The notes: generated by a model not told the origin, from the letters alone. A stretch of DNA of 64,000 nucleotides from Actinomadura rupiterrae (GCF_024172125.1 NZ_JAMZEA010000006.1:620001-684000), one strand, 5' to 3'. Shown: positions 52,252 to 61,658, counted from the stretch's first letter. Made by a program: numbers and translations.

Positions 52252-53172
52252 ATGCGCGTACCGCTCGACGGGCTTCCCGAGCGCGTCACCGTCTACGAGG
52301 TCGGCCCGCGCGACGGGCTGCAGAACGAGAAGTCGATCGTCCCGGTCGATGTGAAGGCCGAGTTCATCACCCGCCTGGCGGACGCCGGGCTGACCACGAT
52401 CGAGACCACCTCGTTCGTCCATCCCAAGTGGGTGCCGCAGCTCGCCGACGCCGAGGACCTGCTCGGCGTGCTGCCCCGCTCCCCTGACCTGCGCTACCCC
52501 GTGCTCGTGCCGAACGAGCGCGGGCTCGACCGGGCGCTCGCCAACGGTGTCACCGAGATCGCGATCTTCGGCTCGGCCACCGAGACGTTCGCCCGCCGGA
52601 ACCTGAACCGCACGGTCGACGAGTCCCTCGCGATGTTCGAGCCGGTCGTCCGGCGCGCCCGCGACGAGGGCCTGTGGGTCCGCGCGTACGTGTCGATGGT
52701 GTGCGGCGACCCGTGGGAGGGCGACGTCCCGCTCGCGCAGGTCGCGTCCGTCGCGCGCCGCATGATGGACCTCGGCTGCTCGGCCCTCAGCCTCGGCGAC
52801 ACGATCGGCGTCGGCACGCCCGGCCAGGTCACCGCGCTGATCGGCGAGGTCGTCGGGGCCGGCATCCCGCTCGACCGGATCGGCGTCCACTTCCACGACA
52901 CCTACGGCCAGGCCCTGGCGAACACGCTCGCCGCGCTGCGCGCCGGGGTCACCGTCGTGGACGCGTCGGCGGGCGGCCTCGGCGGCTGCCCGTACGCCGA
53001 GTCCGCCACCGGCAACCTCGCCACCGAGGACCTGGTCTGGATGCTCGACGGCCTCGGCGTCGAGACCGGCGTCGACGTGCGCAAGCTCGCCGCAACGAGC
53101 CTCTGGATGGCCGAGAGGCTCGGCCGCCCGTCCCCGTCCCGCGTCGTCCAGGCGCTCGCGCCCAAGGAGTAA
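52252..53172 (+). CDS. Hydroxymethylglutaryl-CoA lyase
   Basis: 306 residues. HMG-CoA lyase motifs: YEVGPRDGLQNEKSIV at 15-30, the metal-binding HFHDTYGQALAN, and the catalytic cysteine in GGLGGCPYAESATGN. It splits 3-hydroxy-3-methylglutaryl-CoA to acetyl-CoA and acetoacetate, closing leucine degradation. The hydratase (methylglutaconyl-CoA) is not in this operon, so it must be elsewhere. Confidence 0.95.
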   Translation: MRVPLDGLPERVTVYEVGPRDGLQNEKSIVPVDVKAEFITRLADAGLTTIETTSFVHPKWVPQLADAEDLLGVLPRSPDLRYPVLVPNERGLDRALANGVTEIAIFGSATETFARRNLNRTVDESLAMFEPVVRRARDEGLWVRAYVSMVCGDPWEGDVPLAQVASVARRMMDLGCSALSLGDTIGVGTPGQVTALIGEVVGAGIPLDRIGVHFHDTYGQALANTLAALRAGVTVVDASAGGLGGCPYAESATGNLATEDLVWMLDGLGVETGVDVRKLAATSLWMAERLGRPSPSRVVQALAPKE

Positions 53173-53175
53173 CCG

Positions 53176-54327
53176 ATGATCGACTTCACCCTGCCCGACG
53201 AGCAGGAAGAGCTGCGCCGCACCGTCGAGCGCTTCGCCCGCGAGACCGTCGCCCCGGTGATCGGCGACCTGTACGAGCGCGGCGAGTTCCCGTACGAGAT
53301 CGTCTCCGGGATGGGCAAGATGGGCCTGTTCGGCCTGCCGTTCCCCGAGGAGTACGGCGGCATGGGCGGCGACTACTTCGCCCTCTGCCTCGCCCTGGAG
53401 GAACTCGCGCGGGTCGACTCGTCCGTCGCGATCACCCTTGAGGCCGGCGTGTCGCTCGGCGCCATGCCGATCTACCGCTTCGGCACCGAGGAGCAGAAGC
53501 GCGAGTGGCTGCCGAAGCTCACCTCGGGCGAGCGTCTGGCGGCGTTCGGCCTGACCGAGCCGGGCGGCGGCTCGGACGTCCCCGGCGGCATGCGCACCAC
53601 CGCCCGCCTCGACGGCGACCACTGGGTGATCAACGGGTCCAAGGCGTTCATCACCAACTCCGGCACCGACATCACCGCGTTCGTGACCGTCACCGCGTTC
53701 ACCGGCGAGAACGAGATCTCCACGATCATCGTCCCGAACGGCACCCCGGGCTTCACCGTCGGCCGCAAGTACTCCAAGGTCGGCTGGTCGGCGTCCGACA
53801 CCCGCGAGCTGTCCTTCGACGACGTCCGCGTCCCGGCGGCGAACCTGGTCGGCGAGCGCGGCCGCGGCTACGCCCAGTTCCTGCGCATCCTGGACGAGGG
53901 CCGCATCGCCATCGCGGCGCTGTCGGTCGGCCTCGCCCAGGGCTGCGTGGACGAGTGCCTGCGCTACGTCCGCGAGCGCGAGGCGTTCGGCCGCGAGATC
54001 GGCCGCTACCAGGCCATGCAGTTCAAGATCGCCGACATGGAGACGCGCGCCCACACGGCCCGCCTCGCCTACTACGCGGCGGCCGCGAAGATGCTCAAGG
54101 GCGAGCCCTTCAAGAAGGAGGCCGCGATCGCCAAGCTCGTGGCGTCCAACGCCGCCATGGACAACTCGCGCGACGCCACGCAGATCTTCGGCGGCTACGG
54201 CTTCATGAACGAGTACGCCGTCGGCCGCTTCTACCGCGACGCCAAGATCCTGGAAGTCGGCGAGGGCACCAGCGAAGTCCAGCGGATGCTCATCGCCCGA
54301 GCCCTCGGCCTCCCCGCGTCCTTCTAG
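53176..54327 (+). CDS. Acyl-CoA dehydrogenase (isovaleryl-CoA dehydrogenase-like)
   Basis: 383 residues, 3 bp after the lyase. Acyl-CoA dehydrogenase motifs: AFGLTEPGGGSDVPGGMRTTA, the middle beta domain and the C-terminal DATQIFGGYGFMNEYAVGRFYRDAKILEVGEGTSEVQRMLI, where the E in EVGEGTSE is the usual catalytic base region. Position in the operon makes isovaleryl-CoA the likely substrate, giving methylcrotonyl-CoA. Similar sequences also act on other short branched acyls. Confidence 0.93.
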   Translation: MIDFTLPDEQEELRRTVERFARETVAPVIGDLYERGEFPYEIVSGMGKMGLFGLPFPEEYGGMGGDYFALCLALEELARVDSSVAITLEAGVSLGAMPIYRFGTEEQKREWLPKLTSGERLAAFGLTEPGGGSDVPGGMRTTARLDGDHWVINGSKAFITNSGTDITAFVTVTAFTGENEISTIIVPNGTPGFTVGRKYSKVGWSASDTRELSFDDVRVPAANLVGERGRGYAQFLRILDEGRIAIAALSVGLAQGCVDECLRYVREREAFGREIGRYQAMQFKIADMETRAHTARLAYYAAAAKMLKGEPFKKEAAIAKLVASNAAMDNSRDATQIFGGYGFMNEYAVGRFYRDAKILEVGEGTSEVQRMLIARALGLPASF

Positions 54328-54396
54328 GGGTTCGTAGGGTTTTCATAGGGTTCCCACCCCTCACGTCGGGTCGGCTCGGCGGGCGATACTTGCCGG

Positions 54397-57300
54397 ATGT
54401 CCGTCGAGTTGGCCGCCGTGGGGGTGGGGAGGTCCGTCGCGAAGCTCGTGCTCGGGCGGATGCTCTCCGGGCGCAACGCGCGGATCGACCGGTCGGCCGA
54501 GCTGGTCGAGCTGATCAAGGTCGGGTACGCGGACGAGCTGAAGCGGCGCAAGGCGGTGTCGCAGTTCGAGGACATCGCCACGTCCGTCGCCGACCGGCTG
54601 CTGAAGTTCTGCCGCGCCGAGTACCGCGGCCTAACGGACAACGACCGCGAAGCCGTGCTGGGGCAGGTCGTTCTGACTCTGGACCGTGCCGACCTGTCCG
54701 ATGCGGCCTTCCTAGCGGACGATGCCGATGCGGTGAAACTGGCCCGTCGGCTACGGAAGTCGCTGCCTGCGCGTCAGGCGTCGTTCCAGCTGGGTGAGGC
54801 GGGGGCGCGGCTATACGAAGTCGTGCTGGACGAGTGTTGCGACTGTTTGGCGCGAGTTCTGACGCATCTCCCGCAGTTCGCTCCGCGCGCTTCGGCGGAG
54901 ACGCTTGCGCGGCTGACCGGCTTGGCGGAGCAGGTGGAGACGCTGCTGGCTCGTATGCCCGCGCGTTCGCTGACCGCTCCTGAAGGTGTGGGCGAGGACG
55001 AGGAGTTCACGCGCCGGTACCTGTCGTCGCTGAGCGAGACGCTCGACACGCTTGAGTTGTTCGGCGTCCGGTTCGAGCGTCTGACCCGGCCCAGGACGAG
55101 CCTGAGCGTCGCGTACATCAGTCTTAACGTCTCCCAGGATGCCGATAAGCCCCGGCATCGTCAGGAGCCCGTAGCGCGCTCTGAGTGGCGCGAGGAGCGT
55201 CCTGGCGGGACGGTCCGGATCGAGACCGCGCTCAAGGACCATCGGCTTCTCCTCGTGCGCGCGGAGGCCGGGGGCGGCAAGAGCACTCTGCTTCGCTGGC
55301 TCGCCATTGCGGCTGCGCGCGGTTCGTTCTCTGATGAGCTGGCCGACTGGCGCGGTCTGGTTCCATTCCTCATCAAACTGCGCAGCCATGCGGGCAGGAA
55401 GCTGCCGGGCCCGGAAGAGTTCCTCGACGACACCGCCGGGAACCTCGCCGGGCTGATGCCTCGCGGCTGGGCGCATCGCGTCCTGCTCTCCGGACGTGCG
55501 CTGGTCCTCGTGGACGGCGTGGACGAGATCACCGGGTCGCAGCGCCAGGCCGTCCGGGAGTGGGTGGGACGGCTCGTCAACGACTTCCCGGGCATCCGGG
55601 TCATCGTGACGTCGCGTCCGGCCGCTGCGGCGGGCGATTGGCTCCGCGCCGAGGGATTCGGGACGGCGTTCCTGGAGCAGCTCAGCCCCGCCGACCTGCG
55701 CGAGCTCATCAACCACTGGCACACGGCCGTCCGCGACTGCGACGACCTCCCGTGCGAACCGGAACGCCTGCCCGGGTACGAGGCACGGCTACTGGCCCGT
55801 TTCGAGGCCGCGCCACATCTGCGAACCCTCGCATCCACTCCCCTGCTCGCGGCCATGCTCTGCGCCCTGAACCTGGACCGCGAATCGCTCCCGCGCGACC
55901 GGATGGGCCTCTACGCGGCAGCGCTCGAACTGCTCCTGGAGACCCGGGACGCCAAGCGCGGCATCCCGAGCTCCCACGCGGTCTCGCTGGAGCAGGACCA
56001 GAAGATCCGAATCCTGCGCGACCTGGCCTGGAGCCTGTCCACGAGCAACCGGGTCGAACTGCCGAAGGCGATGGTCGAGCGCCTCATCGCGGAGCGGCTC
56101 GCCGCGATGCCCAAGGTCGAGGCGGACGCGTCGGACGTCCTCGACGCCCTGCTCCAGCGCAGCGGCGTCCTGCGCGAGCCGGTTCCAGGACGCATCGACT
56201 TCGTGCACCGGACCGTCCAGGAGTACCTGACCGCCCAGCACGCCGCCGACATCGGCGATATCGACCTGCTCGTCCGGGAGGCGCACCGCGACCAGTGGCG
56301 CGAGACCGTCATCATGGCGGCCGGCCACGCCAACGAGCCGCTCCGCCGCGACCTGATCACCGGCCTCCTCGCCCGCATCGACACCGAACCGCGCAAGGCC
56401 CGCCGCCTGAGACTGCTGCTGGTCGCCTGCCTGGAAACCCTCCCGGCCATCCCCCTCGACCTGCGCTCCGAGTTCGACCGGTGCCTGAAGGAACTCGCGC
56501 CGCCGCGCGACGAGGCCGCCGCCCGCTCCCTGGCGACCGCCGGTGAAGCCGTCCTCGACGCGTTCCCCGAGAGCATCGAGGGCCTGTCCACGATGGTCGC
56601 GCAGGCCACGGTCAAGGCGGCCTGGCTGATCAACGGCCCCAAGGCGCTGGAGGCCCTCGGCCGGTACGCCACCGCCCCGCACTGGGAAGTGATCAACGAG
56701 CTGAACGGCGCCTGGCGCTACTTCGACAGCGCCGAGTTCGCCGACCGCGTGGTGCGGCGCATGCCCGCCGGGACGACGGTACGCGTCGACAGCCGGGAGC
56801 AGCTGGAAGCGCTCCACGGCATCCCGCCCCGGCAGAGCCTGAGCGTCGACGTCGGGGACGGCACTGAGGTCGATCTCCTCCGCTACCACTCCGCGTCGCT
56901 CGTCGAGCTTCTCCTTTACGGCCCGCCCGCTGTGCCGGTCGATCCCGACCGCCTGCCCGAGATGCCGGACCTCGAACGCTTCACCCTGGGCGCCGGTATC
57001 CCTGTGGCATCGCTCGACTTCCTCGACAAGATGCCGAAACTCCAGCACCTCCACCTGTGGAACTGCACGGCGCTCACCGACTACTCGCCGCTGCGGCGGT
57101 ACGGGGACCTGCAAGAACTCCGGCTCCAGGGCGCCCATGCCCTCCAGGACCCGGCGCAGCTCCCTCCACTCGGCGCGGTCATGAACCTCGGGCTGGGAGG
57201 GATCCGCTCCGAAGAGGTCGCCCGGTACGCCGTCGCCGCGTCGCCGGAGCTCCGGTGGCTCGACCTGAGCGACTGCGCCTGGCTGCGGGACCTGGACTTC

Positions 57301-57675
57301 CTCGACGGGCTCCCGATCATCCGTCTCGACCTCGACGGCTGCGACCGGTTCTCCGACTTCGGCCGGTTCGCCACCCTCCCGAAGCTCGCCGTCCTGAGCC
57401 TGGAGGGGACGCCGGTCACCGGGCTGGACTGGGCTCGCGGCCTCGACCGGCTGATCAGCCTGTGGCTCCGGCGGTGCCCCGACCTCGGCGACCTCGCGCC
57501 GCTGGCGTCACTGCCGCGGTTGCAGGACCTCTACATCGGCTCCAGCGGCGGGCCACCTCTCGACTTCACGCCGCTCGCGGCCAACCGCGGACTGACCGTG
57601 CACGTCGCGGACGGACAGCAGGTCATCGGGGGGAAGGCGCTGGGGCGGCGGTTGAAGAAGTGGCACGCGCGATGA
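54397..57675 (+). CDS. Bacterial NLR: helical N-terminus, NACHT ATPase, leucine-rich repeats
   Basis: 1,092 residues. Residues 1-210 form a helical N-terminal domain resembling the NNH domain of bacterial NACHT proteins. The NACHT core follows: Walker A at 289-297 (AEAGGGKST, with Ala for the first Gly), Walker B LVLVDGVDE at 369-377 carrying the NACHT-type D-G-x-D-E, and the sensor arginine in VTSRP (R407). Residues about 856-1063 are leucine-rich repeats (PDLERFTLGAGI, KLQHLHLWNC, ELRWLDLSDC, KLAVLSLEG). NNH-NACHT-LRR proteins of this kind act as phage sensors in other bacteria; here the effector partner is not visible. GATACT 6 nt before ATG suggests a leaderless message. Confidence 0.88.
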   Translation: MSVELAAVGVGRSVAKLVLGRMLSGRNARIDRSAELVELIKVGYADELKRRKAVSQFEDIATSVADRLLKFCRAEYRGLTDNDREAVLGQVVLTLDRADLSDAAFLADDADAVKLARRLRKSLPARQASFQLGEAGARLYEVVLDECCDCLARVLTHLPQFAPRASAETLARLTGLAEQVETLLARMPARSLTAPEGVGEDEEFTRRYLSSLSETLDTLELFGVRFERLTRPRTSLSVAYISLNVSQDADKPRHRQEPVARSEWREERPGGTVRIETALKDHRLLLVRAEAGGGKSTLLRWLAIAAARGSFSDELADWRGLVPFLIKLRSHAGRKLPGPEEFLDDTAGNLAGLMPRGWAHRVLLSGRALVLVDGVDEITGSQRQAVREWVGRLVNDFPGIRVIVTSRPAAAAGDWLRAEGFGTAFLEQLSPADLRELINHWHTAVRDCDDLPCEPERLPGYEARLLARFEAAPHLRTLASTPLLAAMLCALNLDRESLPRDRMGLYAAALELLLETRDAKRGIPSSHAVSLEQDQKIRILRDLAWSLSTSNRVELPKAMVERLIAERLAAMPKVEADASDVLDALLQRSGVLREPVPGRIDFVHRTVQEYLTAQHAADIGDIDLLVREAHRDQWRETVIMAAGHANEPLRRDLITGLLARIDTEPRKARRLRLLLVACLETLPAIPLDLRSEFDRCLKELAPPRDEAAARSLATAGEAVLDAFPESIEGLSTMVAQATVKAAWLINGPKALEALGRYATAPHWEVINELNGAWRYFDSAEFADRVVRRMPAGTTVRVDSREQLEALHGIPPRQSLSVDVGDGTEVDLLRYHSASLVELLLYGPPAVPVDPDRLPEMPDLERFTLGAGIPVASLDFLDKMPKLQHLHLWNCTALTDYSPLRRYGDLQELRLQGAHALQDPAQLPPLGAVMNLGLGGIRSEEVARYAVAASPELRWLDLSDCAWLRDLDFLDGLPIIRLDLDGCDRFSDFGRFATLPKLAVLSLEGTPVTGLDWARGLDRLISLWLRRCPDLGDLAPLASLPRLQDLYIGSSGGPPLDFTPLAANRGLTVHVADGQQVIGGKALGRRLKKWHAR

Positions 57676-57836
57676 GTTTTGGACAGCGGTCCGGTCTGTA
57701 CGGGTGCGTGGGGCGTTGAGGGTGTCCGTGGGGGTGAGTGTGGTGTGTAGCGAAGGTCACACTCGCCTTGAGCCTCCCGGGTGCCCCGGTACGGGGTGAG
57801 CTGCCAGAAGTGTCGGACGTCGCTGGAATACTCCGG

Positions 57837-57887
57837 GAACCATCCGGGTTAAATGGTTCGCGAAAGTGTCAGTGACTGCACTATTTT
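57837..57887 (+). promoter_or_regulatory. Operator-like repeats upstream of the MFS exporter
   Basis: GAACCAT (57837-57843) and ATGGTTC (57853-57859) are perfect 7-bp arms with a 9-nt gap. Right after lies AGTGTCAGTGACTGCACT (57866-57883), a near-palindrome overlapping a TATTTT -10-like box (57882-57887). A probable TetR- or MarR-type operator, with the regulator elsewhere. Confidence 0.6.
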
Positions 57888-57966
57888 GGCGCGGTCGTTC
57901 CCCCGGACCACCCCGTGATCCGTTCTGGCTGCCCGTGCGCGCGGGCCCTACGATTGGAAGATTCAC

Positions 57967-59517
57967 TTGACCGCTCCCGCGTCTCCGCAGACGACGGACG
58001 GCCCTCCCGAGGCGGCGGCCTCCGGCGGTGGTCTTGATCGCGGCGTGCTCGCGGTGGCCATGGTCGTCGTGCTGGGCGCGATCATGTCCATCCTGGACGT
58101 GACCGTCGTCAACGTCGCACTGCGTCATCTCTCCGAAAGCTTCAACACCGACCTGGCCACGATCCAGTGGGTGGCGACCGGCTACACGCTGGCCCTCGCC
58201 ACGGTCATCCCCGTCACCGGCTGGGCCGCCTCGCGGTTCGGCACCAAGCGGCTGTACATCATCTCGATCGTGCTGTTCGTGCTGGGCTCCGCGCTCGCCG
58301 GCACCGCGTGGGACGCCCCGTCCCTGATCGCGTTCCGGGTGCTGCAGGGCCTCGGCGGCGGCATGATCATGCCCGCCGGCATGACGATCCTGACCCAGGC
58401 CGCCGGCCCGAAGCGGGTCGGCCAGGTCATGAGCATCGTCGGCATCCCGATGCTGCTCGGCCCGATCCTCGGCCCGATCCTCGGCGGCTACCTGGTGGAC
58501 GACGTGTCCTGGCGGTGGATCTTCTACATCAACGTGCCGATCGGCATCGTCGCGGTGTTCCTCGCGTCCCGCATCCTGAAGAAGGACCAGCCCGGCCAGG
58601 GCGAGAAGCTGGACCTGCTCGGCCTGGTCCTGCTGTCCCCGGGCCTCGCCGCGCTGATCTACGGCCTGGCGACCGGCGCCGAGAAGAACGACTTCGGCCG
58701 CCCGGACGTGCTGGTCACCGTGATCGGCGGCGCCGTGCTGGTGCTGCTGTTCGCCGCGCACGCGCTCAGCAGGCGCAACACCTCGCCGCTGATCGACCTG
58801 CGGCTGTTCAAGCGCCGCTCGGTGGCCGCGGCCGCCGGCACGATGGTGCTGTTCGCCTGCGCGTTCTTCGGCGCGATGCTGATCCTGCCGCTGTACTACC
58901 AGACGATCCGCCACCAGAACGCGCTGCACGCCGGCCTGCTGCTGGCCCCGCAGGGCCTCGGCGCGATGGTCACCATGCCGGTCGGCGGCAAGCTGACCGA
59001 CAAGCTCGGCGCGGGCAAGGTCGTCCTGGTCGGCCTGGTCACCGTGGTGGTCGGCGTGGCGGGCTTCGCCTCGCAGATCAGCGTCGACTCGTCCTACTGG
59101 GGCCTCGGCGTCGCGCTGTTCGTGATGGGCATGGGCATGGGCATGACGATGATGCCGACCATGTCCGCCGCGATGGCGACGCTGGAGCACGCCGAGGTGC
59201 CGCGCGCGAGCACCGCGCTGAACATCATCCAGCAGGTCGCCGGCTCGGTCGGCACCGCGTTCATCGCCGTCCTGCTCGCGACCCAGCTGAAGGACCAGGG
59301 GCTGCCCTCGGGCGGTGACCAGGCCCAGCAGGCCGCGGCGCTGGCGAAGCTGCCGAAGGAGGTCCTGGCGCAGGTCCCGCACAAGATGGCGGACGCGTTC
59401 CAGACCACCTACTGGTGGTCGGCGGCGCTGATCCTCCTGGCGTTCCTGCCGGCGCTGTTCCTGCCGCGCCACAAGCCGGAGGAGCCGACGTCGGACGTCC
59501 AGGTGCCGATGCACTGA
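57967..59517 (+). CDS. MFS transporter, DHA2 (14-TM, EmrB/QacA) family
   Basis: 516 residues from TTG 57967 (GGAAG upstream). Fourteen hydrophobic segments, with motif A as ASRFGTKRLYI and motif C GPILGPILGGYLVDD-type, plus the DHA2 start VVVLGAIMSILDVTVVNVAL. Proton-driven drug or metabolite exporter. An efflux gene next to an NLR is probably chance. Terminator follows. Confidence 0.93.
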   Translation: MTAPASPQTTDGPPEAAASGGGLDRGVLAVAMVVVLGAIMSILDVTVVNVALRHLSESFNTDLATIQWVATGYTLALATVIPVTGWAASRFGTKRLYIISIVLFVLGSALAGTAWDAPSLIAFRVLQGLGGGMIMPAGMTILTQAAGPKRVGQVMSIVGIPMLLGPILGPILGGYLVDDVSWRWIFYINVPIGIVAVFLASRILKKDQPGQGEKLDLLGLVLLSPGLAALIYGLATGAEKNDFGRPDVLVTVIGGAVLVLLFAAHALSRRNTSPLIDLRLFKRRSVAAAAGTMVLFACAFFGAMLILPLYYQTIRHQNALHAGLLLAPQGLGAMVTMPVGGKLTDKLGAGKVVLVGLVTVVVGVAGFASQISVDSSYWGLGVALFVMGMGMGMTMMPTMSAAMATLEHAEVPRASTALNIIQQVAGSVGTAFIAVLLATQLKDQGLPSGGDQAQQAAALAKLPKEVLAQVPHKMADAFQTTYWWSAALILLAFLPALFLPRHKPEEPTSDVQVPMH

Positions 59518-59532
59518 CGCTTGGCCCGCTCG

Positions 59533-59590
59533 CACGGACGCCCCGGGTTCCGGTCCCCCTCACATGGGCCGGACCCCGGGGCGTTCCGTG
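59533..59590 (+). terminator. Long hairpin after the MFS exporter
   Basis: CACGGA (59533-59538) and CGCCCCGGG pair with CCCGGGGCG and TCCGTG (ending 59590), a stem of over 16 bp with small defects. It lies 16 bp past the MFS stop and 47 bp from the convergent synthetase stop, so it may serve both. Confidence 0.8.
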
Positions 59591-59636
59591 TTGTCAGCCC
59601 AGTTCGGGGACGCGCGTTTACGAATCCCGTCGGTGG

Positions 59637-61187
59637 CTAGCCCGCGGTCGGGGTCCGGTCCTTCCAGTACTCGTCCTTAAGCAGGCGCTTGAAGAGCTTG
59701 CCCGTCGGGTGGCGCGGCAGCTCTGCGCGGAAGTCGACCGAGCGCGGGCACTTGTAGTGGGCGAGCCGGTCGCGGCAGTAGGCGATCAGCTCGGCCTCCA
59801 GCTCCGGCCCGGCGGCGGCGGGGTCGACGGGCTGGACGACCGCCTTGACGGCCTCGCCCATCTCCTCGTCCGGGACGCCGATGACGGCCACGTCGGCCAC
59901 GGCCGGATGGACGGCCAGGACGTTCTCCGCCTCCTGCGGGTAGATGTTCACGCCACCGCTGATGATCATGTACGAGCGGCGGTCGGTGAGGTACAGGAAG
60001 CCGTCGCCATCGACGTGGCCGACGTCGCCCAGGGTCGTCCAGCCGTGGCCCCACGGGTCGCGGGACGCGCCGGTCTTCGCGGGGTCGCCGTGGTACTCGA
60101 ACGACGGGCCTTCACCGAAGTAGAGCGTGCCGTTCTCGCCGGGCGGCAGCTCGTTGCCGTCCTCGTCGCATACGTGCACTTCACCGAGCAGCGGACGGCC
60201 GACCGTCCCCTTGTGCGCGAGCCAGTCGGTCGGGCTCGCATAGACGAAGCAGTTGCCCTCGGTCGCCGCGTAGTACTCGTGGAGAATCGGCCCCCACCAG
60301 TCGAGCATCCGCTCCTTGACCGGAACGGGGCACGGCGCCGCGGCGTGGACGGCGTGCCGCAGCGATGACAGGTCGTACCGCTCGCGGACATCGTCCGCGA
60401 GCTTCAGCATCCGGATGAACATCGTCGGCACCCACTGGCTGTGCGTCACGCCGTACCGCTCGATCGCGGCGAGTGCCGCCTCCGGATCGAACTTCTCCAT
60501 CACGACGACGGTCGAACCACAGCGATGGAAGTTGAGGCTGTAGCGGAGCGGCGCGGCGTGGTACAGCGGCGCGGGCGACAGGTACACCGAGTCGGCGTCC
60601 GGCTGGAACAGCAGGTTGATGAGCTGGAACAGCGCGCTCGGAGTGCCCATCGGAGCGAGCGTCAGCGGCGGCTTGACGCCTTTCGGACGTCCCGTGGTAC
60701 CGGACGAGTAGAGCATGTCCGCGCCTTCGCACTCGTCCGGAAGCGGCGTCGGCGCATGCTCGGCGACGCGTTCCTCGTAGGAGTCGAAGCCGGGCGCGGT
60801 GCCGTCCAGCATCAGCCTCAGCCGGAGGCCGGGCAGCCGCTCGGGCGGGACGGCGGCGGCGCGGTCGGCGAGCGCGGCGCTGGTGATGAACGCCTTGGCC
60901 TCGCAGTTCTCCACGATGTAGGCCAGCTCGTCGGGCTGAAGCCGGGAGCTCACGGCGGTGTAGTAGAGGCCGGAGCGCTGCGCGGCCCACGCGACCGCGA
61001 GGAACAGCGGATGGTTCTCCAGCATGAAGGCGATGTGGTCGCCGGGGCGCAGGCCGGCGGCGGCGAGGAGGCGGGCGAGCCGGTTGGACGCCTCGTCCAG
61101 CTCCCGGAAGGTGACGACCCGCCCGGAGCCCGCCATGATCACGGCGGGCTTGCCGGGTGTCCGCTCGGCGATCTGCCCCAGGTGCAT
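59637..61187 (-). CDS. Acyl-CoA synthetase (AMP-binding family)
   Basis: 516 residues from ATG 61187. ATP loop YSSGTTGRPKGVKPP, then EYYAATEGN and GDVGHVDGDGFLYLTDRRSYMIISGG, and the late catalytic lysine in HPTGKLFKR. It has about the length and motif style of the one at 42.6 kb, suggesting related substrates such as branched, aromatic or sterol-derived acids. The region upstream is a 45-bp repeat array. Confidence 0.93.
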   Translation of the reverse strand: MHLGQIAERTPGKPAVIMAGSGRVVTFRELDEASNRLARLLAAAGLRPGDHIAFMLENHPLFLAVAWAAQRSGLYYTAVSSRLQPDELAYIVENCEAKAFITSAALADRAAAVPPERLPGLRLRLMLDGTAPGFDSYEERVAEHAPTPLPDECEGADMLYSSGTTGRPKGVKPPLTLAPMGTPSALFQLINLLFQPDADSVYLSPAPLYHAAPLRYSLNFHRCGSTVVVMEKFDPEAALAAIERYGVTHSQWVPTMFIRMLKLADDVRERYDLSSLRHAVHAAAPCPVPVKERMLDWWGPILHEYYAATEGNCFVYASPTDWLAHKGTVGRPLLGEVHVCDEDGNELPPGENGTLYFGEGPSFEYHGDPAKTGASRDPWGHGWTTLGDVGHVDGDGFLYLTDRRSYMIISGGVNIYPQEAENVLAVHPAVADVAVIGVPDEEMGEAVKAVVQPVDPAAAGPELEAELIAYCRDRLAHYKCPRSVDFRAELPRHPTGKLFKRLLKDEYWKDRTPTAG

Positions 61188-61263
61188 GGCACCGCACGGT
61201 ACCCGGACCGGACGTCGATTGGAATGCGATTCGGTAAGTGGACGGATGCCCACCGCCCGGACG

Positions 61264-61416
61264 ACCGGGTGGCCGCTCGGGCGGAGATGCGGTGCGGTCG
61301 CCCGCAGGACCGGGTGGCCGCTCGGGCGGAGACGCGGTGCGGTCGCCCGGAGGACCAGGCGGCCGCTCAGGCGGAGACGCGGTCGATCGCCCTGGCGGCC
61401 GGGTGGCCGGTCGGGC
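61264..61416. repeat. 45-bp tandem repeat, three and a half copies
   Basis: Units at 61264-61308, 61309-61353 and 61354-61398, then a partial to 61416. They begin ACCGGGTGGCCGCTCGGGCG and drift by a few bases. The unit length is divisible by three. It lies between the synthetase start and the DUF397 stop, where the synthetase promoter is expected. Confidence 0.92.
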
Positions 61417-61430
61417 ATGGTCGCGGACGG

Positions 61431-61658
61431 TCAGACGAGCATGTGGTCGAAGTCGCCGTCCTTGGCGCCTCCGACGAATGCCTCCACTTCCGCGCGCGTG
61501 TACACGAGGATCGGTCCCTCCGGGTAGCGGGAGTTGCGGACCGCGATGTCCCCCGTGGGCAGCTCCGCGAGTTCGACGCAGTTGCCGTTCGGATTGCTGC
61601 GGCGGCTCTTCATCCAGACGAGCCGGTCGCTCCAGACGGTCGGCTCTTCGCCGTCCAT
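61431..61658 (-). CDS. DUF397 domain protein
   Basis: 75 residues from ATG 61658 with AGGGGG upstream. The DUF397 pattern is clear: WMKSRRSNPNGNCVELAELPTGDIAVRNSRYPEGPILVYTRAEVEAFVGGAKDGDFDHM. In Streptomyces-type whiJ loci such small proteins sit with an XRE-like DNA-binding protein that they modulate. No XRE gene is adjacent here. A gene for an RsbW-like ATPase lies divergently. Confidence 0.92.
   Translation of the reverse strand: MDGEEPTVWSDRLVWMKSRRSNPNGNCVELAELPTGDIAVRNSRYPEGPILVYTRAEVEAFVGGAKDGDFDHMLV

Noticed and set aside
57676..57966. A small effector gene downstream of the NLR
   Set aside because: No convincing open frame with a ribosome site; the region holds operator-like repeats for the MFS gene.
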